Shown in pieces: positions 1 to 63,239 of a stretch of 64,000 nt of DNA. The stretch is from Erpobdella octoculata (Eukaryota > Annelida > Clitellata > Hirudinida > Erpobdellidae): the NCBI GenBank assembly GCA_963978895.1, contig OZ022241.1, positions 22,487,573 to 22,551,572 of the forward strand, read 5' to 3'. Position 1 is the stretch's first letter. Each line of letters opens with the position of its first letter. Made by a program: the position numbers and the translations under genes. Under the pieces are notes generated by a model that saw only the letters and a list, made by a program, of their open reading frames with translations, was not told where the DNA came from and did no database searches.

Positions 1-28
1 CATTCATATATATATATATATAGTCTTA

Positions 29-581
29 GCAAATCTATTTTGCGTTTTATAGGCTAACAGAAGTTATGAAAGAATGTAAAAGAGAAAATGAGCGGGAACG
101 GAAACGGGAACGGGAGAGCTACCGTGACCGGGAATGGGAGAGCAAGCATGACCGGGAACGGGAGAGCAAGCGTGAGCGGGAACGGGAAAGCGACCGGAAA
201 CGGGAAAGCGACCGGGAACGGGAAAGCGACCGGGAACGGGAAAGCGACCGAGAACGGGAAAGCGACCGGGAACGGGAAAGCGACCGGGAACGGGAAAGCG
301 ACCGGGAACGCGGAAAGCGACCGGGAACGCGGAAAGCGACCGGGAACGCGGAAAGCGACTGGAATCGGGAGAGCAAGCTTGGAAGGAAACGCGAGCAAGA
401 GAGAAAATCGATAACAGAACTTCTGAGCGGGAAAGCGACCGGGAGCTGGAAAACGACCGAGAGCGGAAATGCGACCGGGAACGCTACGAAAACGGGAAAG
501 TGGAGAAGGGAACGGGAGCGAGAGAGACAAACATTAGAAAAACCTCTAAAAACCCCGGGCAACGCCGGGTAACCCCGCTAG
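29..581 (+). mobile_element. Candidate Helitron-type non-autonomous element carrying a minisatellite
   Basis: The right end looks like a Helitron/Helentron 3' terminus: a short GC-rich hairpin (CCCGG at 554-558 pairing with CCGGG at 565-569), then CTAG at 578-581, followed by T. Most of the interior is the 18-bp minisatellite at about 88-370. An (AT)n run ending in AGTCTTA lies on both sides (7-28 and 582-599), so the insert may have landed in, or duplicated, an AT microsatellite. The 5' end is uncertain. The hairpin plus CTAG|T is seen directly; the family assignment is inference. Confidence 0.5.
88..372 (+). repeat. 18-bp minisatellite (GGGAACGGGAAAGCGACC-type)
   Basis: About ten or more units of an 18-bp repeat with small variations. 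Because 18 is divisible by three and the unit lacks stop codons, several frames on both strands stay open; one plus-strand frame reads Arg-Glu-Arg-Glu-Ser-Asp repeated. The openness is a by-product of the repeat, and nothing here supports a real protein. It sits inside the putative Helitron-like element. Confidence 0.85.
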
Positions 582-596
582 TATATATATATAGTC

Positions 597-1430
597 TTAC
601 ATCAAACTAACTAATTGATGGAAATTCTCATCGATATTCCTACTTTTAATATAATAGGATAACGCTATGTGTAATTCAGAAGCTACCTGTGAATAAGTCT
701 CACCAGGTCTTCTTTTTACAGCATAAAACCTCTCCCTCAAAAGACTGGGAGTGACCCGAAATTCCTGCAATAGAATTTGCTTTAATTCCTCATAGTCACC
801 TAACTGAACAACGGTCAATCGACTCAAGATTGAGCGAGCTCTATTATTCAAATGGGCCTGCAATATTTTGGGTTTCACATCATCATCAACTTGGTATGAT
901 GTAAACTGATTCTCGAGATATTGAAAATACCCCGGTATTGCAGCAGGATCTGAAGGAAACTCCGCCATTATACCCTTCATGGCATTTAGAAAGCGACTAG
1001 TGCGAACGGATAAGGAAACCTCAAGACTATTGTGGTCCTGAATCCTTTCACGTTCCAGCTCTAGTTTAGCTTCAGCGAGTCTGCGGGTTGCCCTATCTTC
1101 ATCTAACCTAGCTTCAGCAAGTCTACGGTTCGCCCTATCCTCTTCTAACTTAGCGTCAGCGAGTCTACGCTCCTGTTCTAACTTAGCTTCAGCAAGTCTA
1201 CGGTTCGCCCTATCCTCTTCTAACTTAGCTTCTTTAGCCGCCAATTCTGCTTCGCGCAATGCTAACTTACGCTCAGCTAATTCTGATTTGAAATTTTTGC
1301 TAACGTTAGTATCTTCACTAACTCTACGTGGACGCCGACTATCATCAACAAATTGATAGTGCTCCTCGCTAAGGATCCCTGTTGGACTATCCTGCGCAAC
1401 TGACTCTTCAACCGTAGGGGTTCTAATCAT
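597..1430 (-). pseudogene. gag: Gypsy (Ty3) retrotransposon Gag, truncated
   Basis: The protein starts at ATG 1428-1430 and runs 277 residues before it is cut off where the (TA)n/minisatellite element abuts. Residues about 45-130 are a charged coiled coil made of imperfect repeats such as RLAEAKLE and EEDRANRRL. Residues about 150-275 are the conserved capsid-type Gag fold (FPSDPAAIPGYFQYLENQF; VKRRPGETYSQV). Zinc knuckle, protease, RT and integrase are all missing. It belongs with the LTR at 1852-2217, with about 400 bp of leader between. Gag would form the virus-like particle of the element. Confidence 0.75.
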
Positions 1431-1830
1431 ATTTATGAAACCTACTACACAGAAAAAGAAAGAAAAACCTAACTGGGCAATCCGGCAACGATAAAATCTC
1501 TAACCTGAGATGTGGATCGGCCCTCCTTGCGAAATGGATGTCGCCACGTGGTCGAACTGAACGGTCTGAAACTGTCCGGACTCTTTCTCCAGCACTGAAT
1601 CGTCAATCGTCGATCTTGCGGTGAGGATCCTCCTTGATCTGGTCGATTTGCGTCGAATCCCTGGTCGGTTTTGCAGATCCCGGTCGAATTCCGCTGATCC
1701 CGCCAAAACCACTGGATACCGCCAAAGTCGTTAGATCACCAAACTCGGTAGAACTTCACCAACTCGATGAACTCTATCGCCCAGGACGAATCTCACCCAA
1801 AACTGATCGGTGTATCGACTGACCGTACCA

Positions 1831-1842
1831 CCGTTGCCACCA
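1831..1842 (-). promoter_or_regulatory. Putative primer-binding site of the gypsy element
   Basis: On the minus strand TGGTGGCAACGG lies a few bases downstream of the LTR end (LTR terminal ACA at 1852). TGG is the complement of a tRNA CCA tail, as expected for a minus-strand primer site. The tRNA was not identified. Confidence 0.45.
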
Positions 1843-1851
1843 AAAATTCAC

Positions 1852-2217
1852 TGTCACGACTTCGCCTTTGCGATAGTCGATATGCCGGAGAAAATTTAAG
1901 TCGAAATAAAGTTAAAGACACTCTTTCACGAATACCAATCAAGATTATCAAAACTATCAGAATTAGCACGACAGATATAAAAAAAACAGTTTCAACTTCG
2001 ATCAAGCAATGGCGAACAATGGCGAACAAGAACCAGAAGGGAAGAAGTAGATCGCGACAGCCTTATATATACAAGCCCTACAGGCTACAGGCTAAAACGT
2101 TCAAATATTCGCGCAACAATCCAAACACGCAACGTTGTGCAATACCCCTTGCACCACCTGCGCCGGAAATCCCAAAGTTAGATCCAGGCACGCACCTGCG
2201 TTTACGCGGGCGTGACA
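1852..2217 (-). repeat. LTR of truncated gypsy element (366 bp)
   Basis: The sequence is bounded by perfect inverted TGTCACG/CGTGACA ends. On the minus strand it contains a TATATATA box (2064-2071) suited to a promoter, and it is followed by a TGG-starting primer-binding site and then the Gag leader. Only this 5' LTR is present; the 3' half of the element is lost at the (TA)n junction near 597. Confidence 0.7.
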
Positions 2218-2701
2218 AGGACGTTTCGACCTGATGACATCTCCAGATGGAAAACGCAGCACGTTGACTACAGGAAGCTGCTAAGACAAAAGATTGAAGG
2301 TTTCTGGAAGGCAAAACTCGAATCTGAACGTGACTCTAGCCGCAACCTGTGGATTTTACTCAATTCAATCATGGCAAGAGGTCGAGTCTTTACCAACAAT
2401 TCAATTTCCTCAGAGAAGTTTCTACGTTATTTCACGACGAAGGTTGAGAACGTTCGGGCGCTGACGTCGAAATGTCAGCCTCCATTGCTCCCCTCAACTA
2501 CTACAACGACTACCTTGAGCAACTTTGAACCCATGAGTCTGGAAGAGATCATGAAATTCATCAATTCTCTACCAAACAGGCAATGCTCGTTGGATCCAAT
2601 TCCGACATGGATTCTTAAAAAAGCAGCACCAATATTAGCACCATTCCTTGTTAACGTTTTTAACAAATCTCTGGCAGATGGTATGCTGCCTCAATCATTT
2701 A
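2218..2701 (+). pseudogene. LINE A (CR1/L2-like) reverse transcriptase, part 1 of 3
   Basis: This encodes the region upstream of and into the RT domain of a CR1/L2-type non-LTR retrotransposon (NSLPNRQCSLDPIPTWILKK, then a stretch matching the RT finger region). The 5' end is missing, next to the LTR at 2217. The frame stops at AATCATTTA (2693-2701), where LINE B inserted; the matching copy is at 6622-6630, and the coding sense resumes there. The endonuclease domain is absent. Confidence 0.8.
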
Positions 2702-3068
2702 TTTATTTATTTTATTTATTTATTCTCGGCCTCTAATACCGTTCGGACAGTACAAACGAAACAAAAAAAAAACCAATAAACGAAATATGTACACATACTC
2801 AGTTGCAAATCGTAAATTGTTAAGATGTTAGAAACATACAATAGCAAAGTATGCTCGCGTATAACATATTGAATAAGATATTAAGTCTTGTAAATATTTA
2901 AATTATGCATTTATGGAACGGTTAAACCTGACAAATTGTTGTTCTTAACGCTTATAGATAATGCCGTGAAGTTGAAACTTCCACCGCAATCTTCAAAATC
3001 CCTCCCTCTAAATACCTCCAAAAATCTGTTCATTTGACATCCAGATCTGCTAATGCTTCATGAAAAAT

Positions 3069-5909
3069 TCAAAGTCTTGAAAACTTAGATAAATCCATCT
3101 GATTTATTAAGCTTCTGAACCGACTGTAGTTTGATGATCCAACAACATCCTGAGGCAAAGAATTCCATGCTGAGACCACGCGTCCAGTTATGAAAAACCT
3201 GGCATCGTCAGTTCTATATTGACCTGGCATCAGTTTGTAGCTATGGCCCCTTGTTTTTTCATAATTTGCTCGTTTAAATTGTCCAACCAGGCTATAATCC
3301 ACCATTCCATTTAAAGATCTGTAGCAGAAAAAAAAGTCTGCGATAAGTCTGCGCTCTTCTAGAGTTTTCAATCCCAAAAAGCTGAGACGGGTCGAGTATG
3401 GTAGATGGCTGATATTTGGAACCATTCGGGTGAATCTTTTCTGAACCTTCTCCAGGCCGTCGATTAGGTACTTGTGCCGAGGGCTCCAAACTGGAGAGCA
3501 GTATTCGAGCAATGGTCGCACGTATGTAGTGAATGCTTTTTTCATCAGATACGGATCTTTAGACAGGAGGCATAGTTTTATTAATCTGAGTTTCACCGAC
3601 GCAGAGTGGATAATGTTCTCAATGTGTTTTTTGAAATTAAGGTTTTTATCAATTAATACACCCAGATCTCTTGCTTGCTCGGTCGGTTCAAGCTCGTATG
3701 TCCCAATTCGATATCTAGGTATTTCGAAGCCTTTTTCGTTTCCTCGCATGTGAATGGGACATACAAAACACTTTGATAGTGCCAGATTCAGTTGCCATGT
3801 TTCACTCCAGAGAACTAGTTCATCAATTGCTCTCTGTATTTCTGGAGCCGAAGAAGATGTGGGCTGAGTTGCTGAGTAAATTTTTATGTCGTCTGCAAAC
3901 ATCTTGACAGAGACCGATCCAAAAGCATCACCATCCGTAATATCGTTAATAAAAATTAGAAATAGTATGGGGCCCAGGACACTTCCTTGAGGAACACCAC
4001 TGGTAACATCTCTCGGAGCAGATAAGCACTCACCAATTCGAACAAGCTGTTTTCGAGCACTCAAAAAATCCAAGATCCATGCCAACAAATCACCTGATAT
4101 TCCGTTGCTAATGAGTTTAGTCTTCAACTTTGGGTGGGAGACCGAGTCGAAAGCCTTTTGAAAATCAAAATAAACAATGTCCACTCGACTACCATCCAGT
4201 AACCCCATAATCCAGTCATGTACACACTCCAGAAGGTTCGTACAAGTTGATCTCTGTCTCAGCAAACCGTGCTGATGTGGAGAAATAAGACCATGAGTAG
4301 AGAGGTGGGCCAAGATGCTTTTGCTAACAATCTTTTCCATAACGCGGCAGCATGTACACGTGAGAGAGATTGGTCTGTAGTTTGAGACAACACTTGTAGG
4401 TCCTTTTTTGTGAATTGGTGTGATGTATGCAGTTCTCCATATTTCAGGCAATCTTCGTGTTTTGAGAGACATTTCAAAAATATGACAGAGTGGAATAGTC
4501 AAGTTTTGGGCGCAGCGTTTAAGCAATATATTCGGTATACCATCTGGGCCACAAGATTTTGTCATTCGAAGACTTCTGAGGGTTGAAAAAACAACATCAG
4601 GAGTGAACGTAACTTCTTCCAGGAGATTGGGAGACCTCTGCACCAGAGGTGGATTACTTCCATCGTCTTTTGTAAAAACGGTTGCAAAATAGTCGTTGAA
4701 GACATTTGACATTTTAGCTGGATCTGTAACAATCGTGCCATCACTTGTTTCTATCCCAGTAATTTTAGAATTCAAGGAGAGTTTATTGTGAATATATTTG
4801 TAGAAAGCACCAATGTTACCAGATAAAACAAGACCCTTCTCAATGTCATATTGTTCTTTTTTTACTGCTTTAGTACATAATTTTGAAAACTCCATGTATT
4901 TGATTTTATCTTTATTCTCCTTAGTATGCCTCCAGATTTTCCAGAAGAATAATTTGGATTTATAAAGATGTTTTATTCTATTGGAGATTTTCCTTGGTCG
5001 TCCTCGTGAGCTCAATACAGTACGAACTGGAACGAAGGTTTGTATCACATAACTCATACACTGCTGAAGGGCATTCCAGCAGTTTTCTACGTCGAAACAA
5101 TATTGGAAGATGTCGTCCCATTTCACAAGTTTCAGAAAGTTGTTTATTGCTGCAAAGTTTGCTTTATCAAACATATATGAGTTTCTAACATCGTTTTTGT
5201 CTCTTGGATCTGTATCATTTAAATGGAGAATCATTACATTGTGGTCACTGGTAGCGATCTGGCATCTAAACTCCACATTTGAGATCAACATTGAGTCCCC
5301 AGAGAGCACCAAATCTAGAATGTTGTTTCCTCGAGTCGGCTCTTGAATAAACTGTTGAAGTCCAAATTCATTTAAAAATTCCATGAACGCTCCGTAGACT
5401 CTGCTGTTTGGATATGAGTAACAAGTCCAATCCACCTCCGGCAAATTAAAGTCTCCAACCAGGCACATTGTACGTATCGGAGAATATAACGCTTTAAAAC
5501 AATTAATACTGTCCACCATATAGATCTCCGCCTCAGCACCAAAACCTCCAGGACGATAGTATGTGACAATTCTGTATGATTTATGGTTTAATTCAATATC
5601 AACACAAACAAGTTCAATATGCCGGAAGTTATCAGGTACTAATACGGTTCTGTGAGGAATACTTGTTTTTATTACCATCGCTACACCCCCTCCACGAGTT
5701 TTTCTATCGTGTCGAACTGAATCATAATCTTTAGTCAGAAATAAACTACTTGGAATCTCTTCTAATAGCCAAGTTTCAGTAATACAAAACATATCTGGTC
5801 TGCAGTCTTCTAGAAAAAAACGAAAATCTTCAATCTTGTTAGATATACTTCTGAGGTTTGTAAAAGCTAGGGTGCTACCGTTACTTCCGAAAAAGTTGAC
5901 CCTCGCCGC
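3069..5909 (-). CDS. LINE B ORF2: endonuclease-reverse transcriptase
   Basis: This polyprotein carries out target-primed reverse transcription. The N-terminal APE-type endonuclease shows FCITETWL, GGGVAMVIK, LVGDFNLPEVDW and SDHNVMILHL. The central RT shows SCGPDGIPNILLKRC, NYRPISLT, YFDFQKAFDSV, GVPQGSVLGPILFLIFINDI and the catalytic FADDIKIYS. The C-terminal part (FFITGRVVSAWNSLPQDVV) is typical of the CR1/Jockey group. The frame opens at 5909 and overlaps ORF1 by 29 nt. Endonuclease residues are already encoded upstream of the first ATG at 5792, so translation probably begins by reinitiation or frameshift rather than at that ATG. No internal stop. Confidence 0.92.
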   Translation of the reverse strand, partial: AARVNFFGSNGSTLAFTNLRSISNKIEDFRFFLEDCRPDMFCITETWLLEEIPSSLFLTKDYDSVRHDRKTRGGGVAMVIKTSIPHRTVLVPDNFRHIELVCVDIELNHKSYRIVTYYRPGGFGAEAEIYMVDSINCFKALYSPIRTMCLVGDFNLPEVDWTCYSYPNSRVYGAFMEFLNEFGLQQFIQEPTRGNNILDLVLSGDSMLISNVEFRCQIATSDHNVMILHLNDTDPRDKNDVRNSYMFDKANFAAINNFLKLVKWDDIFQYCFDVENCWNALQQCMSYVIQTFVPVRTVLSSRGRPRKISNRIKHLYKSKLFFWKIWRHTKENKDKIKYMEFSKLCTKAVKKEQYDIEKGLVLSGNIGAFYKYIHNKLSLNSKITGIETSDGTIVTDPAKMSNVFNDYFATVFTKDDGSNPPLVQRSPNLLEEVTFTPDVVFSTLRSLRMTKSCGPDGIPNILLKRCAQNLTIPLCHIFEMSLKTRRLPEIWRTAYITPIHKKGPTSVVSNYRPISLTCTCCRVMEKIVSKSILAHLSTHGLISPHQHGLLRQRSTCTNLLECVHDWIMGLLDGSRVDIVYFDFQKAFDSVSHPKLKTKLISNGISGDLLAWILDFLSARKQLVRIGECLSAPRDVTSGVPQGSVLGPILFLIFINDITDGDAFGSVSVKMFADDIKIYSATQPTSSSAPEIQRAIDELVLWSETWQLNLALSKCFVCPIHMRGNEKGFEIPRYRIGTYELEPTEQARDLGVLIDKNLNFKKHIENIIHSASVKLRLIKLCLLSKDPYLMKKAFTTYVRPLLEYCSPVWSPRHKYLIDGLEKVQKRFTRMVPNISHLPYSTRLSFLGLKTLEERRLIADFFFCYRSLNGMVDYSLVGQFKRANYEKTRGHSYKLMPGQYRTDDARFFITGRVVSAWNSLPQDVVGSSNYSRFRSLINQMDLSKFSRL

Positions 5910-6600
5910 TTAACCCAGCCGGGGCAGGAGGATGACCATCAGTAACTTTTCTTCTTTCGCATCTCTTTTTGTAGTTGAGTTCAGCCTGTTGTTTTGTCAG
6001 GTCTCTGTTCATGAAGATTTTTCGTACATCCTCATTCTTGGACGAGCGCAAGATCCGAGACGACATCAGTAGTTCTTCAGCTGCCGCAGGGTTTTCTAGA
6101 GTAACACATACCTTTGCTCTGGGATTTCTAAGGTCTTTTCCTAACCGCCTTGTCGCGACAATCCTGGGCACCACAGCAAGGTTGTTTTTACAGAGGTCTA
6201 CCACACAATCTGCATCTGATTTTTTCTCATCATATTTCAAACCAGAAATGACAATGTTATTTGCTCTTCGCTTTTTGTCATCTTTTTCTTGTTCCAACCT
6301 CCAGAGAGTGGTAGTCAGTACTTCGGCAATACTAGTTGGATTGCCTAATAGATTTCGCTCGTCAGTCACTAATTTAGAAGACTCAGTCCCAGACTCCAAA
6401 GCACCCAATCTTATAGAAATGTCCTCGAGTTTGGTCGACATTTCTTTTAACGAGTCAGTTGTTGTTTTGGCTATTCTATCAAGAAGAGCCTCATAGTTTT
6501 TATTCATGGTCTCCAGTAAGCGCGTCATATTGTCGCTCATTCTGTCGACGATACGGCTGAGAACTACTTCTAGACTTTCGAGAGTTATAGCTTTCGACAT
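5881..6600 (-). CDS. LINE B ORF1: coiled-coil, RRM-like nucleic-acid chaperone type protein
   Basis: 239 residues starting MSKAITLESLEVVLSRIVDR. Residues about 10-75 form a heptad-rich coiled coil. Residues about 105-215 resemble the RRM-like region of LINE ORF1 proteins (RANNIVISGLKY, VVPRIVATRRLGKD, KIFMNRDLTKQQ). By family knowledge it would bind element RNA in the RNP. Its TAA stop (5881-5883) lies inside the open ORF2 frame. Confidence 0.82.
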   Translation of the reverse strand: MSKAITLESLEVVLSRIVDRMSDNMTRLLETMNKNYEALLDRIAKTTTDSLKEMSTKLEDISIRLGALESGTESSKLVTDERNLLGNPTSIAEVLTTTLWRLEQEKDDKKRRANNIVISGLKYDEKKSDADCVVDLCKNNLAVVPRIVATRRLGKDLRNPRAKVCVTLENPAAAEELLMSSRILRSSKNEDVRKIFMNRDLTKQQAELNYKKRCERRKVTDGHPPAPAGLSGEGQLFRK

Positions 6601-6630
6601 ATCTTGTTTAAACTATTATTTAATCATTTA

Positions 6631-7473
6631 AAACTTCCTACATTACGCCAATTCTCAAGAAACCTAATCTCGACGGCAGTGACACCAGCTCTTACCGTCC
6701 GATCTCTAATCTATCTGTAATTTCTAAACTACTCGAGAAGCTGGTTCTAGCTAGAATCACAAGGCATCTACAAGACATCAGTCGGCGTACCGCAAATTTC
6801 ATTCAACGGAGAAGGTATTCTCTGATGTTCTGGGCGCGGCTGACAATGGAAAATTAACACTTCTGGTCTTACTGGATCTGTCGACGGCTTTCGACACCGT
6901 GGATCATCAGATCCTGCTTCAGCGACTCGCGTCATCCTTTGGATTTGACGGGGCTCCACTCATATCTTACTAAACGTGAATGTCAATGTAAGAGCTCACG
7001 GAACCACTTCATCTACTTCAATTCTAACATGCGGCGTTCCGCAGGGATCAGTTCTAGGTCCAAACTCTATTCATCATGTACATCGCTGAGTTGGAACAGA
7101 TTGTCACGAAAGACGGGTTGCAATCACATTTTTACGCTGATGACACACAAATCTACGGCCATTGTGATCCAGAAGGGGTCGCCGAGCTCTCATCGCTTGT
7201 CTCTGTGTGTGTCGACGACATCAGTCAGTGGATGCGCTCCAGTCACCTACAGCTCAACTCAAATAAATCTGAAGTGATCTGGTTCTCAACTCGCCGTCGG
7301 AAGAACAAACGCCCAAAGGACTCGATTTGTCTTGGTATCTGACACGGTCCGTAACCTCTGCGCAATCTTCGATTCCGACATGTCCATGGGCGCACATTTT
7401 AGTCATGTCACCCGAGCGTGTTTCTCCACTTTCCGACAAATCAAAACAGTCGCATCATCTCTTCCTCTAAAAC
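6631..7473 (+). pseudogene. LINE A reverse transcriptase, part 2 of 3
   Basis: This continues the RT of LINE A after the LINE B insertion: TPILKKPNLDG, SYRPISNLSVISKLLEKLV, then with frameshifts LDLSTAFDTVDHQILLQRL, CGVPQGSVLGP and the catalytic FYADDTQIYGH. Several single-base indels break the frame, so LINE A is a pseudogene. It is interrupted again by hAT copy 1, whose duplicated target TCTAAAAC is at 7466-7473 and 9101-9108. Confidence 0.82.
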
Positions 7474-9100
7474 TAAGCTTCTGTGTCCCGTTATTTTTTT
7501 GGAACGATACGATTTCTGAAATTTGCCTCGAATTAAACGATACGATACGAGACGCCTCGAACAATAACGATACGATACGATATCGGGATCTCGACTGAAG
7601 TGGAAATTTTGTCTCGAATGAAATGAGATAACATAGAATGATGAACTATATGCGACAGACAATATTAATAACTACATTAAAGGAATTCATTGAAACAAAT
7701 ATATAAATATTAAAAAATTTCAAAATTTATAAAAATTTACCAAATTTAATTTTTTTTTACAACTTGAAATAAGTTTCATTTGTTTAGTTTCGGTACATCT
7801 ATTTGTCTAAATTTAGATTCTAAATAAAACGCTACTGCCGATAGTAAGTATTTATTTACTTTATTTAGTACGCATTATCCGGTACTTCATCAATTTAATT
7901 AAATGATTTTACTTGCCGATGAAAAAAAAAATTAAAATAATTTTTTCAAGTAATTGAAAAGTAGAAAACCTTCTAGCACACCAAAAGAACGACATTTTTA
8001 GGCAATTCAATAGTGAAAGTGGAAAAACCAATGGTGATAGAAATAGATTGCAGATTACTAAGATTGAGATTACTAGATTACTAAGATTAAATTAAAATGA
8101 TACTGTTTCCTTGCAGTCTTTGCATCTGGCAAGATTTACTTCTACATCCTTGTCATTGACTTTCTGCGTGACCGTCTCTTCCTCAAAGTACTCCCAGATT
8201 TGACCCCGGTGATGCGGCATGATAATGATGACAAACACGAGAAAGTGCCTCTATGCAAGAATTAAGAAAGTGAAAAAAACCCAGCGTGTTTATTTATAGG
8301 CGATGGCGAATGCGGTTAGCAATAGCAAGAAAGAAGCTGAGAAATTTTCGAATTCCAGCTGCAGACGATACGGGCTACGGCACTGTCGTGCACACTACAA
8401 GTGGCACACACATACTCACACACAACCAAGAATATCATCAAGATTATTAAGATATATCTTAGATGAGCTACTATTACGGTCAATTACGGATATCGAAACA
8501 CTAAAATAATCATTCAAATTCTATGTAACAAATTTGAAAAAATAAGTTTATGAAACAGACTAAAACAAAACATAAACATAGAATGATCATTACTATTACA
8601 TTACTCATTATTCTCATTAATAATAATAGTCATCGATGTCAGCGAGTACGATTGCCTTGTAGGGCTTGTAGTATCAGTAGTATGCAGAGGTCGACTAGCA
8701 GCCTAAGAGGAGCGTGGCTTTTTTGTTGCCGGTTCCCAGACTAAAAATAGTAAATAATGGGGCTACAGGCTGTCTGGAAAACCGAATTTAAAGTGGGGAT
8801 GATAATAGTTATAAACTTCTGTCAATAGGTAGATTAATTAATCAATGTTGATGAATCAATTGCAAATATTCACAGTTGTGACAATCGTTAATTAAATATG
8901 TATGACTTTCGTTATTTATTGGAAAATATTTTTTAAAAATCTCGATATTTTGTCGGGAACCTAATTTTAAGTATCGCTATTTATATCGATACAAGACTTC
9001 TTCCGCAGGCTGTATCGTTTCAATGGCGATACGGGATCTCCCGTATCGTTTTGAAATCTCGATTGAATTCGAGATAACGATATCGGGACGCAGATGCTTA
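7474..9100 (-). mobile_element. hAT-family element, copy 1 (1,627 bp, deleted)
   Basis: Terminal inverted repeats are TAAGCTTCTGTGTCCCG (left) and TAAGCATCTGCGTCCCG (right, complemented). The 8-bp target-site duplication is TCTAAAAC (7466-7473, 9101-9108), the length expected for hAT. Subterminal GATACGATACG-type repeats sit near both ends. The minus strand holds a short BED zinc-finger start (8092-8220) but no transposase core, so it is non-autonomous. A second copy lies inverted at 36411-38058 with its own TSD. Confidence 0.9.
8092..8220 (-). pseudogene. BED zinc-finger N-terminus of a hAT transposase (fragment)
   Basis: The 42-residue reading frame starts at ATG 8218-8220 with QIWEYFEEE and a CKDC pair, as in BED fingers (aromatic residues, then Cys-x2-Cys). 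The His/Cys second half and all catalytic domains are deleted, and a stop follows shortly after the CxxC. In full-length hATs this domain binds the transposon ends. Confidence 0.65.
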
Positions 9101-9108
9101 TCTAAAAC

Positions 9109-9650
9109 CTCTCATCACACTAGCAACATCTTTAGTTCTCCCAAAACTAGATTATTGGAATTCTGTTTTGGCAGGACTTCCAAAGTTCCAGACCCGCCGA
9201 CTATAATCGGTTGTCAACGCAGCTGCTAGACTGGTGATGCGAGCTAGAAAACATGACCGTATCTCCACCATCCTCCAAGAACTGCATTGGCTAAAGGTCG
9301 ACTGCAGGATAGATTTTAAACTCGCACTTCTGGTCTTTAAGTGCCTCCACGAGTCGGATCCTCCATATTTACGCTCGGACGTCACGCGTGTGTGACGTTC
9401 GACGAAGACTCAGGTCGTCATCCTCGTCTTCACTCCTCATCCCTACAGCCCGTCTAAAGACTGCTGGGGACAGACGCTTTGCGGTTGCTGGCCCAACGAT
9501 CTGGAATCGTCTTCCACCAAAGGTCACAACCGCATCTACAATCGAACTGTTCAGAAAGGCACTCAAGACACACCTGTTTGTCGCCTAGAAGTCTGCTGAT
9601 TTACGCCACATTAAAAATTGTCAAACTGAAATGAAATGAAACCCATTTCC
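9109..9650 (+). pseudogene. LINE A reverse transcriptase C-terminus and 3' end, part 3 of 3
   Basis: This resumes after the hAT copy with AYLKPLITLATSL, LVLPKLDYWNSVLAGLPKFQ, LHWLKVDCRIDFKLALLVFK and ends RLPPKVTTASTIELFRKALK, a common CR1/L2 C-terminus, with frameshifts between. The 3' end shows a short GAAAT-type tandem (about 9630-9650), as CR1/L2 elements often have in place of poly(A). Confidence 0.8.
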
Positions 9651-9832
9651 CGTCATCCAATCGATCTGAAAGTTGGTCCATAGACTAGTTAGGACCAAAA
9701 ATTAATTTTGACATATTCACGCTCAAAAGAAATAAAATTAAAAAAAGAAAGAATTTTAAAGGATTGAAAAAACGAAGCTTTTTTTACGGTTCAATTGTTT
9801 CCTTATTTAATTTTTCTATTGATCATTTGTAG

Positions 9833-62551
<52,719 letters not shown>

Positions 62552-63099
62552 AGTGACTGTTTATTTTTAAGACTGTCACAGACCACACGACTTCATTTGT
62601 TCTCTAAAAGGACCTTCTTTTACAAAACTGAGACTAGCTTGTTTTTATTTTTTGAATTATTTGAACTGACAGATCTGGTTTGGTATTTTGGTGAGCACAT
62701 ATAAATTTGAACTTTGACTCATTTGACGTTTAACGTGTTGTCGTTTTTAAGATTTTTTTGAGTGTTTTGAGGTCTTAATAGTTTTCTTATTTTATGTTAT
62801 ATTGCTAGCCTATTAAAAATGCAATAAGAGAAAAACATGCTATCAACCATATTTATTTTAAAAGATAGTAAATGTGAGTTTGTCGAGGGTATTTTTCATT
62901 AAGTTTGATTGTATTTCATCATGTCTCTAATGCTGTTGGAATGAAGCGTGGATTCTAGGACAAAATGTCCGATTTCGGATTTTTAAGAAACCTGTAAGGT
63001 AGTGTGTTCAATTCAATTGAGTTAAAGCGAAGTTCTATTGAACTGAAGTGGATTCTGACGGTCTCAATCGCTCGGGGCTCTTTCATATGCAGACCGTGT
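62552..63099 (+). other. Likely 3' UTR and downstream sequence of the HP1BP3-like gene
   Basis: No ORF. ATTAAA near 62813 is the best candidate cleavage signal. Nothing else was recognised. Confidence 0.5.
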
Positions 63100-63185
63100 G
63101 CAAACGATCTGACTGACTGATAATTAACGCCTCCTAGGAACGTGAAATTTGGAACTTACATAACATAACATGGTTTAAAGTGGTT
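63100..63185 (+). mobile_element. Helentron 5'-end fragment
   Basis: GATCTGACTGACTGATAATT followed by AACGCCTCCTAGGAACGTGA and AATTTGGAACTTA matches the 5' region of the Helentron at 31059-32813 (complement). Truncated. Confidence 0.68.
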
Positions 63186-63239
63186 CAGAAGACTAAAAAA
63201 AAGCCTGTGTGAGAACCACTACTAGTTAAAAGTTGAATT

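Larger units (their letters stand above)
2702..6621 (-). mobile_element. LINE B: nearly complete CR1/Jockey-superfamily non-LTR retrotransposon inserted in LINE A
   Basis: The insertion is flanked by a 9-bp target-site duplication, AATCATTTA (2693-2701 and 6622-6630), that restores the LINE A reading frame when one copy is removed. The minus-strand 3' end has a short (AAAT)n-type tail (plus strand 2702-2726). It carries ORF1 (5881-6600) and ORF2 (3069-5909) with almost no leader upstream of ORF1, so it may be slightly 5'-truncated. Both ORFs are uninterrupted, suggesting a young insertion. Confidence 0.9.

Noticed and set aside
66..572. Arg/Glu-rich protein of 168 residues (RERESD repeats)
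   Set aside because: Several frames on both strands are open through the same 18-bp repeat and no start context, splice site or domain supports translation.
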